DNA of 64,000 bases from Ifrita kowaldi (GCA_013398055.1 VZRS01000247.1:1010841-1074840); one strand, 5' to 3'. Shown: positions 48,792 to 61,848, counted from the stretch's first letter. Program-made: numbers and translations. The notes: generated by a model from the letters alone, not told the origin.

Positions 48792-50752
48792 ACTGTGGAA
48801 AATCACATATTATTATAGAAGTTCGTGAGAGAGATTTAATCCTTCTGTTATTTATTTTCTGTCCTCCCTCTGTTGTTTTTTGTTTGTTTGTTTTATATTT
48901 GACAACATATACATGGTAAAATTATATGATAAATAGCAGCTGAACACAAATTACATGAATTAAAAATATAAGATACTATTGTTTGAAAATATTTCCATTG
49001 ATTATTAACTGGTGTATTAAAATTTCTGTTCATTCATTTGTCCATTTTTTTGGATGCAGCCAAGGGTTTTGGTCTTCCTTTTAGTGAGTGACCAAGTTGA
49101 ATACCCATAGTTGAATTTAAAGGATGGCTAGTAAATCTGAAGCAACACTGAATGGAAAATGGTCTTGAATGAAAATCTCAATCACATACCTAAATTACCT
49201 CTCTGCTATCTGTCAGAGTTTTTAATCTCGTAGAACATCATCAATATTTCAAGGGTTTCTTTCCTTTCCTTACTTGATGCTTTTATTAAAGCATCTACTA
49301 ACAATAAAGTTACTTATTTATAAGTGGTCAGAAAAAGTGTTAGAAGAAGATTTACAAAGATAATAAATAAGATATAAATAAGATAAAATAGAATTAATAA
49401 ACAAACATAGAATGTAAATGTTCCTCAATGGTGAAAAAATAGTAAATTAGTAAATAGTAAATTCTGGTGGCAGCACCAAAGTGTATTCTAAGCTCATCTT
49501 TTTGTAGACATCTATTGTCTTTTAATCATTACATAAATATAAATGTGAACTGTTCATGAATTAGGATGTTTACTTCTAAAATTCATGATTGCTAGAGTTG
49601 AGCACAACATGAAAAGTGATAAAACTACTACACCTATTCAATCATTTCCCATCATTAGAGGCAAAGATCATATATATGTCTTCAAGCTGCTGTACTTGCT
49701 GATAAAATATAGTAGCTTAAAGCACTGTAAAATTATGAAGTCAATTCAAGCTGTCATATTTTACTCAGCTATTGGAATGAGCTAAGAGAGCAAAGGCAAT
49801 CAATTACCATGGTGGCTAATAATAATTAACTTATCTTCACTGGTTTTTTTTAAATAATAATTTGCCCTAGCTAACAATATGAAAAAAGGCTAAACATTTT
49901 TCTCTTGGTTTCCAAGTTCTCCAGTTGTGATTGTTGTGGTTTTCATTAACGTGTTTGTATATCATGTTTTCAAATTAGTCCAGAAATGTGACCATCTTTA
50001 TGGAAGCACATGGTACACTATTTATAGCTGTACCACATTTCTATCTCAAGATCATCTGTGAATATTCAGTCCTAATAAGATCAGAATTTCACTGTAGATG
50101 GTATTTGGAAGAACGCCTTAACTTAAAGCTCCAGTAATTACAATCATACCTGATACTTGCTGTGGATTTATCTAGGTCATATCCTTGAACAGCAAGCTAT
50201 GCACATTTTGTAGGTATTTTCAAATTGTTTTCCTTGGACATGTTTATTAACAAAACCATACTATTACACAGTGATGCTATTATATATTTTTAGTGAGTAG
50301 CGTGTTAAGCTACTAGCAGTTTAGTGAAAGGTTTATAGATTGTCTAAAATCACATGCTGTTATTAAAGTTTGTAACAAATAAGCCTTTAAGAACAAGGAA
50401 GAGTACCTCTGGAGTATGAAATGCATGTCATTAATAAGTTGTCTTTGATATTGAGAGATTGCCTTGTTAACAGTTGGGACATTTGCATGATTGGAAGATT
50501 ATCAGAAAGACTGAGTGCTAATTTCTGTTTTATAGTCATATGCTAAAGTACCACTTGGTTCATATCACAGGAGGCAAAGCCAAATTAGAATTAAATGTCA
50601 TGCTGTGTTTTGCTGCCAATGTGCATTAATAATATATTGCTCTCAATAATTTTTAATTATTATGAAAATAATTTTTAAGGAAGTTTACGTATATGCAAAA
50701 TTTCTAATACATATATCCAAACAAATTACGCCAGCTTCTAACTTTTTTGCAG
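48792..50752. other. Intron 2, 3' portion
   Basis: AT-rich sequence without recognised elements. The last bases form the acceptor of the KLHL1 exon at 50753: a T-rich tract and TTTTTTGCAG. Confidence 0.6.
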
Positions 50753-50889
50753 ACTTGTCCTCAGTTCTGTCTCTGACTACTTTGCTGCCATGTTTACAAG
50801 TGATGTTTGTGAAGCCAAGCAAGAAGAGATCAAAATGGAAGGCATAGACCCCAATGCACTGTGGGATCTTGTTCAGTTTGCATATACAG
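50753..50889 (+). CDS. KLHL1: KLHL1 internal exon (probably exon 3), middle of BTB domain
   Basis: The exon continues the KLHL1 BTB domain: after completing the split Arg codon of PAHR it reads [18 protein letters not shown], then [20 protein letters not shown] and LVQFAYTG. These are the dimer-interface and central helices of the BTB fold, which in this family binds Cullin-3 and mediates self-association. The acceptor is a strong polypyrimidine tract followed by TTTTTTGCAG ending at 50752; the donor is ACAG|GTATTG at 50886-50895. The exon is 137 bp, entering after the second codon base and leaving after the first base of a Gly codon, so the next exon (to the right of the window) must begin in that phase. 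The sequence is intact and closely like mammalian KLHL1; [10 protein letters not shown] differs from KLHL5, which has NDVREARQEE, and this helps the assignment. The distance from the previous exon is 12.7 kb. Confidence 0.94.
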
Positions 50890-50895
50890 GTATTG

Positions 50896-52662
50896 TACTG
50901 CATACATTATACTTCCTGTAGAGGCAGATGTTGATATTCTTGTTTGCTACATTCCAATTGATTGTGGTTTTGTTTAAATATTTTTCTTTTTAATCTTAAT
51001 AATCAAAAATGTCTATTTACCATTTCTAGGGATGAATTCAGATTGTTGCTCTTTATCTCCAAACTATTAAATATTTTGGAATTGTCAAGTTCAATAGGAC
51101 AGTCAAGAAAATGATGTGTTTTTCTTGGTTTTCAAACACTTAAAAAGAGTGCCTCATACTCACATAATTCAAATTACATAAGATCACTGAAGGAACAGTT
51201 GTATTTTTTGAAGAATAATCCTATGTTGCTGTCTTAATCAAATCTTAGTTTAAGTGATTGCATAAATCTTTAAAAATTTGAAAGATTTGAAAGAAAAAAA
51301 TTGAAATTTAAATAAGAAAATGTTTTAAAAGGTTTTATTATGAGCTGGAGGTTTTCACTTTCATTTCCTTTCATAGGCTGGTACTCTGTTTTGAAGAGTA
51401 AACTTATGAATAACTCATAATTCAGAGTTAAAAAATCAAAGCTCTCTTCTGAATAGTTTTTACATTTTAATGCATTATAGATTTGTGATTTATCCTTCTT
51501 AAGCTACTTGTTAGGCACAATGTAACTGAAGTGCATTAATCTGAACGAAAGAATGCTAATGTTACAAAATAAGGTAATTAAAAGAGCAGAAATGCTTATA
51601 AGATTTGTCTTCCATTGCCTTGGATCACGGAAGTATAAAATATATACTGTTTTCTATTTGTTTCCTAAAAGACATCCTTATATTGTTTAAATTAACCATA
51701 TTTTATCATGATGATTCTATCATACATTTGATTTAGATTCAATCTTAAATGGATACCACAAACCCTGCAGTTTTAATCTTCTCTAAATACACATATAATA
51801 ATTTAATCACAAGCTGCTGTTCACTTTGATATATTTAATCAGGATATGTGCTCGGTTTTTTATGACATAATAGCTTTACCATCTTAATAGAAAACAGAAA
51901 TGGCAAATAAACATAATTTAAGATAAAAATACTCTTTTTGAGAATAATGTTTGAGAAATATATGTTCTAGTAATGTAAGACCATGATTTATGTAGTACTC
52001 TACATGTTCAAAGGGTAGTGCCTACTCCTGTCAGCTGTGGCTTTGCCACTTAGGAATGTGCATCATCCAGAGTGTTTCAAGCTAGGGATCCATGAAATGA
52101 AGTGGTTCTTATGAACCATAAGAAGGATACAATCTGATTCCTTGGTGAATGAATAGCACAGAAATACTGGGGCTAAATCAAGAATACCTTTGGCACAGAA
52201 GAGCAAAAAACACTACTGGTAATGTTAAATCATTTTGTAAGAGGAAGGTGAAAGAAAGAGGAGGTAAGAGAAGGGACGGTGTTGTTCCTCTGGGAACAAA
52301 ACTGTGGAAATACTCAAGTACTGTATGGTTCTTTTGCCTCAGCTTTCACTAAAATATCACATGAAAAGATACAAGAGTTGTTATTGACAACAAAAGATAG
52401 CTCATAAGTGTAGATTAAGGAAAGAAGGAGACTCAGAAGAAAGGGGAAAAAAAACGAAACATTTTCACGATGAATGAAGCTATCTAAGAACTTTATGGTT
52501 ATCTGAGAACTTTGGAGACTGGATGAGGCAATGAAAAAGTAGAAAAAGCAATCTTCTGCTTTCCAAAAATGTTTAACATTTTCAGCTTCTTTATGCTCCT
52601 TGATTGCTCTATGCCATGTACTCTGTTCATTATATGAGGTGTAAAAATTGCAAGTTTCTTTT
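50896..52662. other. Intron 3, 5' portion, unrecognised
   Basis: AT-rich DNA with no gene or recognised transposon. The open frames at 52149-52352 (+) and 52499-52765 (-) carry no domain I can name. Confidence 0.5.
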
Positions 52663-53930
52663 GGTGTAAGGTAAATAAGGGCCAGACTTCACAAACGGAT
52701 GAAAAGAGAACTCCACAGCTAGTATAATTCCCATGTTTTCTAACTTGCCTTCTGTGAATTTGCATCTATAATATTCATTAATTTAAACAGTCACAGTCCA
52801 AACTCCCTCAGAAATGGCAACATTATGCGCTATTGTAACATCACCTTGAACAATTAGAAACTTAAGATGATAACTAAGGTCTCTAATATCTTTCACATGC
52901 AGTGGTAATACACCATTATCCTTTTTTTCTAACTTATTTTGGAGACCAAATAAGACTAAAAATGTCTTAAGTTTACACTTGCAAGTTTCGCAAATACTTA
53001 CTGACAATAGAAGAGTGATGAGATTCAGGAAATGTGAGACAATTCTACATGCTAAAAGAGTGCATGTATTGGATGCCATGGATCGTTCTGTCTTGCATGT
53101 CTTTTCCACCAGGTTCTTTGTCCTGACTTATTCTGATTTATTCTTATTTATTCTTAGCTTGTGTCCTTATCTCTTGAAGTTCATGTGGGATTATTTCTTT
53201 CTCTATTCCTTTTCTCTGCATCAGATGTCTTAGCAGACACCTAAATTTCCTAGTTACAATTACGCTAATAAATTAAAAAATGCTGGGGAAGATTTACAGG
53301 CACTGGAACACAATTGTCTCTATTGATTCTGGCAGTTTTAGCCAAATCCAAATAGCAATCTCTCTAACAAATGGTGGGTATAGCTTGGATACACAGCTCA
53401 TGATTAATGTGGCCAACCTTGTACAGAGGGTAAGAGCAGTCAAAAGTGCTGTGGAAGATTCAGTGATATCTCACATGATTAGTGAATTCCTAGAAAATAG
53501 TCCCAAGATTATTCAGTTTATTGAAATTAAATAAAATCTAGGCTTCTCATTTAATATTTTTGTTTTCCCTTGACCTTGTCAGAGCAAAACCTTAATTTTT
53601 TCCCTTCCGTTCCATTTCCATCATCTTACGTGATTCATCTGGCTTCATAATTTCTTATCTCTTTTCTCCCACTCTGATTCCTTATTTACTACCAGTCTAG
53701 CTCATGTCCCCTTTCCCTTTGAGTCCGTTCATTTTACTTGTGCTGCATGGATGTGGACAAGTGGAAATTTAAGAAAACAGCCACTGTTCTGTTACCCAGA
53801 AGCGCAGCAGCCAACAGAAATTCACTTTCAGACTTTTGATTTGTAATCTGAAGCATATGTCTGTCTAGACTTAGAATATCTGGAGAATTTTGCTGCCAAA
53901 TTCCAACTACTGACTGCGCAATATGTGAAA
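52663..53930 (+). repeat. 1268-bp direct duplication, copy 1 (probable assembly artefact)
   Basis: The copy matches 53932-55199 base for base at an offset of 1269, with one difference seen (T at 53328, C at 54597). The two copies are separated by a single N at 53931. The block contains small open frames, 52783-53109 (-, 108 codons) and 53280-53534 (+, 84 codons), which I do not recognise. The minus frame has a hydrophobic, cysteine-containing stretch near its N-terminus, while the plus frame is fairly ordinary in composition. Neither shows splice or promoter context. Confidence 0.95.
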
Positions 53931-53931
53931 N

Positions 53932-55199
53932 GGTGTAAGGTAAATAAGGGCCAGACTTCACAAACGGATGAAAAGAGAACTCCACAGCTAGTATAATTCC
54001 CATGTTTTCTAACTTGCCTTCTGTGAATTTGCATCTATAATATTCATTAATTTAAACAGTCACAGTCCAAACTCCCTCAGAAATGGCAACATTATGCGCT
54101 ATTGTAACATCACCTTGAACAATTAGAAACTTAAGATGATAACTAAGGTCTCTAATATCTTTCACATGCAGTGGTAATACACCATTATCCTTTTTTTCTA
54201 ACTTATTTTGGAGACCAAATAAGACTAAAAATGTCTTAAGTTTACACTTGCAAGTTTCGCAAATACTTACTGACAATAGAAGAGTGATGAGATTCAGGAA
54301 ATGTGAGACAATTCTACATGCTAAAAGAGTGCATGTATTGGATGCCATGGATCGTTCTGTCTTGCATGTCTTTTCCACCAGGTTCTTTGTCCTGACTTAT
54401 TCTGATTTATTCTTATTTATTCTTAGCTTGTGTCCTTATCTCTTGAAGTTCATGTGGGATTATTTCTTTCTCTATTCCTTTTCTCTGCATCAGATGTCTT
54501 AGCAGACACCTAAATTTCCTAGTTACAATTACGCTAATAAATTAAAAAATGCTGGGGAAGATTTACAGGCACTGGAACACAATTGTCTCTATTGATCCTG
54601 GCAGTTTTAGCCAAATCCAAATAGCAATCTCTCTAACAAATGGTGGGTATAGCTTGGATACACAGCTCATGATTAATGTGGCCAACCTTGTACAGAGGGT
54701 AAGAGCAGTCAAAAGTGCTGTGGAAGATTCAGTGATATCTCACATGATTAGTGAATTCCTAGAAAATAGTCCCAAGATTATTCAGTTTATTGAAATTAAA
54801 TAAAATCTAGGCTTCTCATTTAATATTTTTGTTTTCCCTTGACCTTGTCAGAGCAAAACCTTAATTTTTTCCCTTCCGTTCCATTTCCATCATCTTACGT
54901 GATTCATCTGGCTTCATAATTTCTTATCTCTTTTCTCCCACTCTGATTCCTTATTTACTACCAGTCTAGCTCATGTCCCCTTTCCCTTTGAGTCCGTTCA
55001 TTTTACTTGTGCTGCATGGATGTGGACAAGTGGAAATTTAAGAAAACAGCCACTGTTCTGTTACCCAGAAGCGCAGCAGCCAACAGAAATTCACTTTCAG
55101 ACTTTTGATTTGTAATCTGAAGCATATGTCTGTCTAGACTTAGAATATCTGGAGAATTTTGCTGCCAAATTCCAACTACTGACTGCGCAATATGTGAAA
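53932..55199 (+). repeat. 1268-bp direct duplication, copy 2 (probable assembly artefact)
   Basis: Second copy of 52663-53930. It repeats the same unrecognised open frames at 54052-54378 (-) and 54549-54803 (+); the single base difference changes Ser to Pro in the latter. On the right it runs smoothly into unique intron sequence, where the minus frame 55003-55212 continues across the boundary without a break. Confidence 0.95.
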
Positions 55200-55784
55200 A
55201 AGTTTTCAACAACTCGTGTCTGTGACCAGTTTAGCTCTTTATTGTTTTACCTCAGGAATAGAAAACAATTTTGACCAATGGGCACTTATTGACTCCTATT
55301 TTCTTTTTCCTGTCACTACCTTTATAGCTCAAGGAGCTTAAAAAAAAAAAAAAATCACATATTGTTGCTGCTGTTATAGAGAAGGTTTTCCCTGGGGAAA
55401 ACTGAACATATCAGAAAAAAACCAGCTGAACATGGACTTATTTGCAAAAATGTGGAAGTTAAAGTATTACAGTGCAAATATGTTTAGATGTGATTTAAAA
55501 GAGGGAACCATTTTCACATCTTCTTACCTGTAATTCAGTCAGGTTTATATTTTTTTAGAATGTAGTGAAATTATTTCATTTTTGCTGTGAATCATACATA
55601 TTAAGTAGGAGTTTCAGAAGGCTAAAATATATGTATCTATGAAAAATATTACTATAGATACAGATATCCTAAACTGATATCAGACCCTTCACCAATATAA
55701 TCTAATACTGTTGCAAAATATCAGAATTAAGGTTCAGCAAGGGGAGGTTTTGTACATCAGATACTTAAGGAAAAATAATCTGGA
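55200..55784. other. Intron 3, unrecognised
   Basis: A poly-A run at about 55340 and AT-rich sequence; nothing else was seen. Confidence 0.5.
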
Positions 55785-56383
55785 AGTGCATCGGGCACAA
55801 CTTCGCCAGCTGGGCAAGGGAGGGGATTGTCCTGCTCTGCTCTGCACTGGGGTGGCCTCACCTTGAATCCTGTGTGTGGTTTTGGGTACTACACTATTAA
55901 GAAAGACATTAAATTATTAGAGAGTGTCCAAAGGAGAGCCATGAGATTTGTGAAGGGGCTTGAGAAGAAGCCACATGAGGAGCAGCTGAGATCACTTCGT
56001 CTGTTCAGCCTGGAGGAGAGGAGACTGAGGGGAGACCTCATTGCAGTCTGCAACTTCCACATGAGTGGAAGAGGAGGGGCAGACACTGATCTCTTCTCTG
56101 TGGTGACCAGTGACAGGACCCAAGGGAATGGCTTGAAGCTGTGTCAGGAGAGGTTTATGCTGACTGTTAGAAAAAGGTTCTTCACTCAGAGGGTGGTGTG
56201 GCCCTGGAACAGGCTCCCCAGGGAAGTGGGCAGAGCACCGAGCCTGACAGAGTTCAAGAAGTCTTTGGACAATGCTCTCAGGCAAAACGTGTGACTCTTG
56301 GGAGTCGTCCCGTGCAGGGCTTAAAGCTGAAATCATTGATCCCTGGGGACCTCTTCCAACTCAGCTTATTCTGTGATTCTGTA
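55785..56383 (+). mobile_element. CR1 LINE, 3' fragment with open RT C-terminal frame
   Basis: Plus-strand CR1 with the end of its reverse-transcriptase ORF still open for about 155 codons (55827-56294). Recognisable pieces are LESVQRRAMRFVKGLE, LRLFSLEERRLRGDLIAV, DRTQGNGLKL, RKRFFTQRVVWPWNRLPREV and APSLTEFKKSLDNALRQ, which form the C-terminal end of CR1 ORF2 proteins. The frame is read here from a codon that is not the true start; the catalytic reverse-transcriptase motifs lie upstream and are absent. The 3' end has GACCTCTTCCAACTC and a short TTCTGTGATTCTGT tail. The intact frame suggests a younger copy than its neighbours. Confidence 0.92.
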
Positions 56384-59300
56384 AGTAAATAGATTTCTAA
56401 ATAATTAGCAAGGTAGAATTACATGGTGACCAGCAGAGCATCAAGTCTTGTACAGCCTTGATTAGAGCAGCTCCTTAGTGAAGGCACGTGCCAATCTAAG
56501 AGTAGTAACAGGAAGGCAGAAAATTAGAAAACCAAAAATACTGATTTAAAGATAAGAAAAGGTGTTGAAGTTTCTGTGAAGATTCAACGTGACTAATTAT
56601 ACAGTTATCAAGTTATGTGATAGAAGTACCTATAAAACAGAATTTGAATAAAGCTGAAAAAGTTGACATGTACCATAAACTCTGTGTTAGGTCAGTCTTG
56701 AGGTTGTTTTGGAAGTATTTTGGATTTCTTTTAATATATATAGAACTTTTTTTTTTGTAAAATTAATAAGGTAGTGACTACATATTTTTATCTGAAATAA
56801 GCGTGGTTTTCTAACTACGTAAGCTATGTTACACTGTAATTACAACTTGTATAATTTAAATTATGTAGATGATGTAAATTTATTGGAAAAACACTCCATC
56901 AAAATTAGTGCTTCTTGTAGTATACACACGCTCACAAGGACAGATCAAAACAGCTTTACCACTGTTTGTTGTGAAGGATATATTTGACCAGTAAAAAATG
57001 TGCAACTTCATTAATCTATCCACACATTGCTGCATTTTATTTGTTTATTCAAATAGACAAAGTATGTTTTCTCTGTGATATAGCAGAACTGTAACTTAAT
57101 AGGAACAAAAACTTCCTTTCTGCATATTTTCTCCTTGTGAGCCAACTGAAGAAATCTGAAGCCAACACTTAGGTGCAATGGCTATGCAGAAAGTGTGTTT
57201 AAATTTCAGGCAGCAAGATGATTGATAGCAAAAAAAATCTATGATTGAGATCTTAGTGCCCTGGGATAGATGGATAGGTATTCTTTGATCTTTTAAGAAT
57301 TCAAGATAAGCAGTGATACAGAAGAGTGCTTTTTAACCTCATTTTCTTAGGTAAAGCTTCTTTCTTGGTCTTAAAGCTTGAGTTTTCATTATTTTCAATT
57401 GTGCTTCAATAGGTCAGAGAAGACTGAAACTGTAGATTGATATTCTGTTGTTTTGCTGCTCTTGGTGACTCTAGGAGCTGTCCTTTGAAGTTACAACAGA
57501 GCTGTGAAGTTACTATAGATTTCCTATATTGGGAAATCTAATTAGCATTGGGATATCTAATTAGCATGCATTCCCAACAGTGATCAGAAGAGTAGGTTGG
57601 TGCTTTCATACTGTTAATGAAACTGAAAAAGCAAAACCCATTTCAATAATAGAAAACTAAAAATCCTTGATTTATTTATACATATCTGAAAAAAAATAGA
57701 GAATGGACCATACATAGAGGAGGTTCAGCTCTGCTGTATAGCTTTTAATTAGATCTTATTTGGGAGATTCTTTAATTAAAGTACTGTCAAGTGTCTTTGT
57801 CAGTGTTACAGCTAATAACGCACACAGGACTGACAGCAGGGATGTAGCAAGTAGGAACATGCCTTTAAGCACAAGGACCCTTAGGTCCTGCAGCACAGAA
57901 ACAATCTTAATTAAATATCCCAAGGATGTTTCTTTCTTGGTTTTGATTTGGGGATTTTTTTTTTAATTGCTGTAACTCAGTTGTCTATATGAACAAACAA
58001 TGAGAACAACTCCTGGCATTCAACTTTAGGCTTGTGCCAATTATGAGTGTCAGAGCCCAGGGGTTATCACAGACACAGGACTATGCTACAACATGCTGTT
58101 TGAATGTGACTGCCACGGTTTGGAGGATGACATTGTTTGGAGTAAAACTGAGGCCATTTCTTTCCCGTTAGCCTCAGTGCTAGAGGGAATTCCCAGACAG
58201 GCTTAACTCAACAGATATAATGTAAGGCTGTATGTATTTTATTGAAGGCTTATGCTCAGACAATCTGGATTTGCTGGTGGCACGTTTACAGTGTTTCAAG
58301 CTACTCCTCTCTGGTAGATATTGATCACATTGAGAACCGGAGTTACCCTGATGCTGTAAAGGTCCTTGCCTCTACCTCTGTGACATGCTGAGTTTGTTCA
58401 AGGGTTATTTGTTCTGTAGTATCATGTTAGAGACTGCTGTGAACATGGACCATGTCTAACTAGCACTTCTCGCAGGAGGCTGTTACCTGCTGCTGTCCCA
58501 CTACATTTTCTCAGCCATGTATTTGATGGTTGACTTTGCACTTGCAGAGAATAGGCTCTTAAATTTCCATTCATTTCAGATAGGAGATCATTTGTTCCAG
58601 GAACTCTGGGATGAGTGATAAAAGGACAAATTAAGGTAATTGAATTGATCAGAAAGACTTTGTCAGCCACTGTGTAATGGAGAGTACAGAAAAATGGTCA
58701 TGTATCATACTAGATGCTCATAGGCCTTGAATAAACTTAACTTCTGAATATGGAAGCTTCCCTGTGAAATTCTCTTCTAGAAGTAGATACTTGTCATGAT
58801 ACATGTCATACTTTTCAGGAGTCAACAAAGAGAGAGTTGCAAGGAGAGTTATCCAAAGAAGCCTTCTTTGTCAGTTTAGGAAGTAGGAAGTGGTAGTTAT
58901 GGCACGATCTGTAGAGCCATCATTCAGGTTATCTGTCCATGGGTGTTCCTCATTGACTACACTGCAAAGTTCATAGGTACCTTTGTTCCAGTTACATTTC
59001 AGATTGATATTTTCATATATACTGTTCCTCATAAAATTGTTACTTATGCACCTGGATTAAATTCTCAGGTATACTGTTCCTGTGTAAATGCAAGAATCTT
59101 TCAAAGTTCTTCAGTGTAACTGTTGGCCCAGATTGTTGTCTTCTTTCCCCTGTGAATGTCAGCCTGCTTGGAAAAAAATACCTTTCTTCACTGAATACCT
59201 TTGTGATCCTGAAATAAACTGTGGGCTTTCACATAATTCAAGTCTGTAGGAAAGAACTTCAGAGACCCATTTATCTTAAAGAACTGCAGAGACTGATTGC

Positions 59301-61848
59301 CTCCTTCTTTTTTTTTTTTTNTGAGCTAGCCATACTCGGAGAATCTTGTTTCCATCTGGAGCACGTTTTCCATTCCTATCACTGAAACACAAAGTCCTTG
59401 CTCATTCCTGGAGTTCTAAACTCCAATGAATTGTTATTCCTCCTTTTACCCTGTATACTTCATTAAGGGACAGAATTGGCAATTATGTATTAGGAACCAG
59501 CTGTTGTCTCATTCTTTTGGCAAAGCATATGAGAATTGCTTAGAAAAGAGCTCTGAACTGAATATCCATAAATTTTGAGTATTCAGAATGATCTAGAATG
59601 GAGAGATTGATAGTGACTGTGTTTCCTTGCACTGTGATGCAGTCTGCTATTCTATAGAAGTCAGTAAGAATAAATTCAGGCAGACACAGGGAAACAATGA
59701 GTATGGACGGGAAGAACAGATAACTGTGTGCGCTGCAGGGTGCATTTTTGAAGCTGTCCCTTGCTAGGTTCGAAGTTCTTCATCTCCAAAGAGAGATTAA
59801 AACAAGTACTGAACATTAACACAGGACATGGCTGGAAAGTGAGTGCTTTTAAATGAGTGCATTTAAGCCTGTTGCTTAAATGGCATCAGGAAAGTGATCA
59901 GACAGGCTGCTGTGCCATGGTCTGCTTCTTTAATGTGTTTCTTTCTGGAGGTCCTGCAGTGGAGATGTGTACCCATATCCACTCTCTTGAGCTCAGCTGC
60001 CTAGCTGTGTATCCCCAGTTCCAAAACAAAAGCAAAAGAATCATGAAAATTGCAATGGTAGTTTGTGAAAGACATCCTCACCTTTCAGGTGTTTACTCCT
60101 GTTCCTCCATTGTAAAATACCTTCACTCCCTTTCTGCTCTGTGCCAGCAGCTGTGATGAAATGTACCCTCAGAACAGGATGCAACTGCAGTACTCGCTTC
60201 TCCCAACAGTGCAGTCCAACCCAAAGCAAAGTAGATTTCATTAGGCTGTAAGGTGGACTCAAAAGCAAAAATCTTTTCTTGGCAATTGATGCCTCCATTT
60301 CTGTAACTGTTCTCTAAGAGTGGATTTGAACTGCTCTGTGTTACCATAAGACAAGCTGCCAAATCATTGCCTGAGAAGTTAAGTAGCTTATTCTGGCAGA
60401 GGTGAGTGTTCTTACTTCCGAGCTAGCTTCAGATGTGGAGAATAAAATACTGCTCCTTCAAACCTGAAAGCTGAGCTCCTTTGTCCTTGAGACATTTTTG
60501 CCTTTTCAATTTTTTTTTTCCCACCAGAGGCCAAAGCTCGACTGTGTTCAATGTAATAGAAAGGTTGTATCTCTCTGAGATGTACTCAATATTTGGTACA
60601 AGTCTTGTGGAATTAAACTTCTCCCCCATTCTCAAGATAAAATTTGCTTTTGTTTACAAACCTATATTCTTGCAGTGGCTTTTGATGTGTGCAGCATGAT
60701 GAGCAGAACCTACAGTCTGGAGGAAAACATAAGTACTGAAGTCCATTGACTAAAAACAATTAAGGGAAACTAAGACCTTATAGATGAAATGAGCTTTTGG
60801 GAATAATTTTTGTCATCTCCCAGCCTATTTTGTGTATGAGTGCAAGATTTGTGCTGTTTGAAATTTAATTAGTAAGTGCTGGTTATATTTGTGTATTTTT
60901 TGAGGTAACTTTTATCTTGGCTTTTTTTTTTCTTTCTTTTAACCTGTGAGTTTTTATTCCTCTATTTATGTACAAAACTAAGCTTAAAATTTCCAAAGGC
61001 AATGCCTGTGTATTGGCTAAATTATTGGTGACAAAATTACTAACATAATGGTCATCTGTGCAAGTATAAACCAGTAATATTTAGCACATAATCCCAAGAA
61101 TGATGTTCATATTTTAACAATTTTTCTATGACTAATGGAAAAACATATCTTCTATCTCAAACTGCTAACATATCTTTCTTCACAGTTGATAAAAAGGTTT
61201 TATGAAGATGAAATGATTTACTGCTTTTAGTCCTTTTATTTGTATGTATATCTTACAGGGGACTAAGTTCAAGTATATAAAGTGAGCTAAGGGACGTGAA
61301 CGGCATAAGGTGAAAATAACATTTTAATGTCTCTCTCTAAAAAGCTGATGTATATGAGTCAGTGGACAAATTTTCTCTAAAACTTGACATTTCAGTTATA
61401 CAAGAGGTGTTTTGGTTTGTAGTTTTGAGGGTTTTTTTCAGGACAGGAGATGAAAAGGTAACACGTTTTGGATTATTTTGGCTAATGTAGTTTTCTGATC
61501 TTTAGCCAGATATTTACAAGAAGTTTCCTGCTCAGGGGGATTTTAATTTGTTAATAGCATTTCCTTATCACTCTGCAATGCTGTAATTTTCTACGCTATT
61601 TAAATAAAGGGGGCATTGGAAGAACTGATCAAGGATCACGTGATTAGGCCAGTTTAGTCCACTTACTCAAAGATATAACATGATTAGGGCGTAAATAATT
61701 GTACAGTATTTTAAAAGAGTGAATCTAGTTAATTGATAAGAATTCTCATATTACTGTGATGAAGGCTTTTTCATTTTTCACGAGCTGCATATTTATATGT
61801 GTCTGGAATAATTTACGGAATTATTTTATACAAAATAATACTTAAATG
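56384..61848. other. Intron 3, mostly unrecognised
   Basis: No gene is seen. The part at 58050-60400 is less AT-rich and has many short open frames on both strands (for example 59857-60156 + and 60041-60362 -). They overlap each other in different frames and carry no family signature, so they may be remains of an old repeat. A single N at 59321 follows a poly-T run. Confidence 0.45.
59321..59321. other. Single undetermined base after poly-T
   Basis: One N directly after a run of about 13 T (59308-59320). Unlike the other two single-N sites, I saw no direct duplication around it. Confidence 0.9.

Larger units (their letters stand above)
38041..50752 (+). other. KLHL1: KLHL1 intron 2
   Basis: The intron is bounded by GTAGGA at the 5' end and a polypyrimidine tract plus GCAG at the 3' end. 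It separates two exons that join in frame inside the BTB domain. As assembled it is 12,712 bp, but about 382 bp is probably a duplicated contig end (48029-48791), so the real length is nearer 12.3 kb. It contains three CR1 fragments, listed separately. Confidence 0.9.

Noticed and set aside
46686..55598. A 17-base identity (TGCTGTGAATCATACAT) shared by about 46686-46702 and about 55582-55598
   Set aside because: The match does not extend on either side, and a 17-base identity somewhere in 64 kb of AT-rich DNA is not very unlikely by chance.
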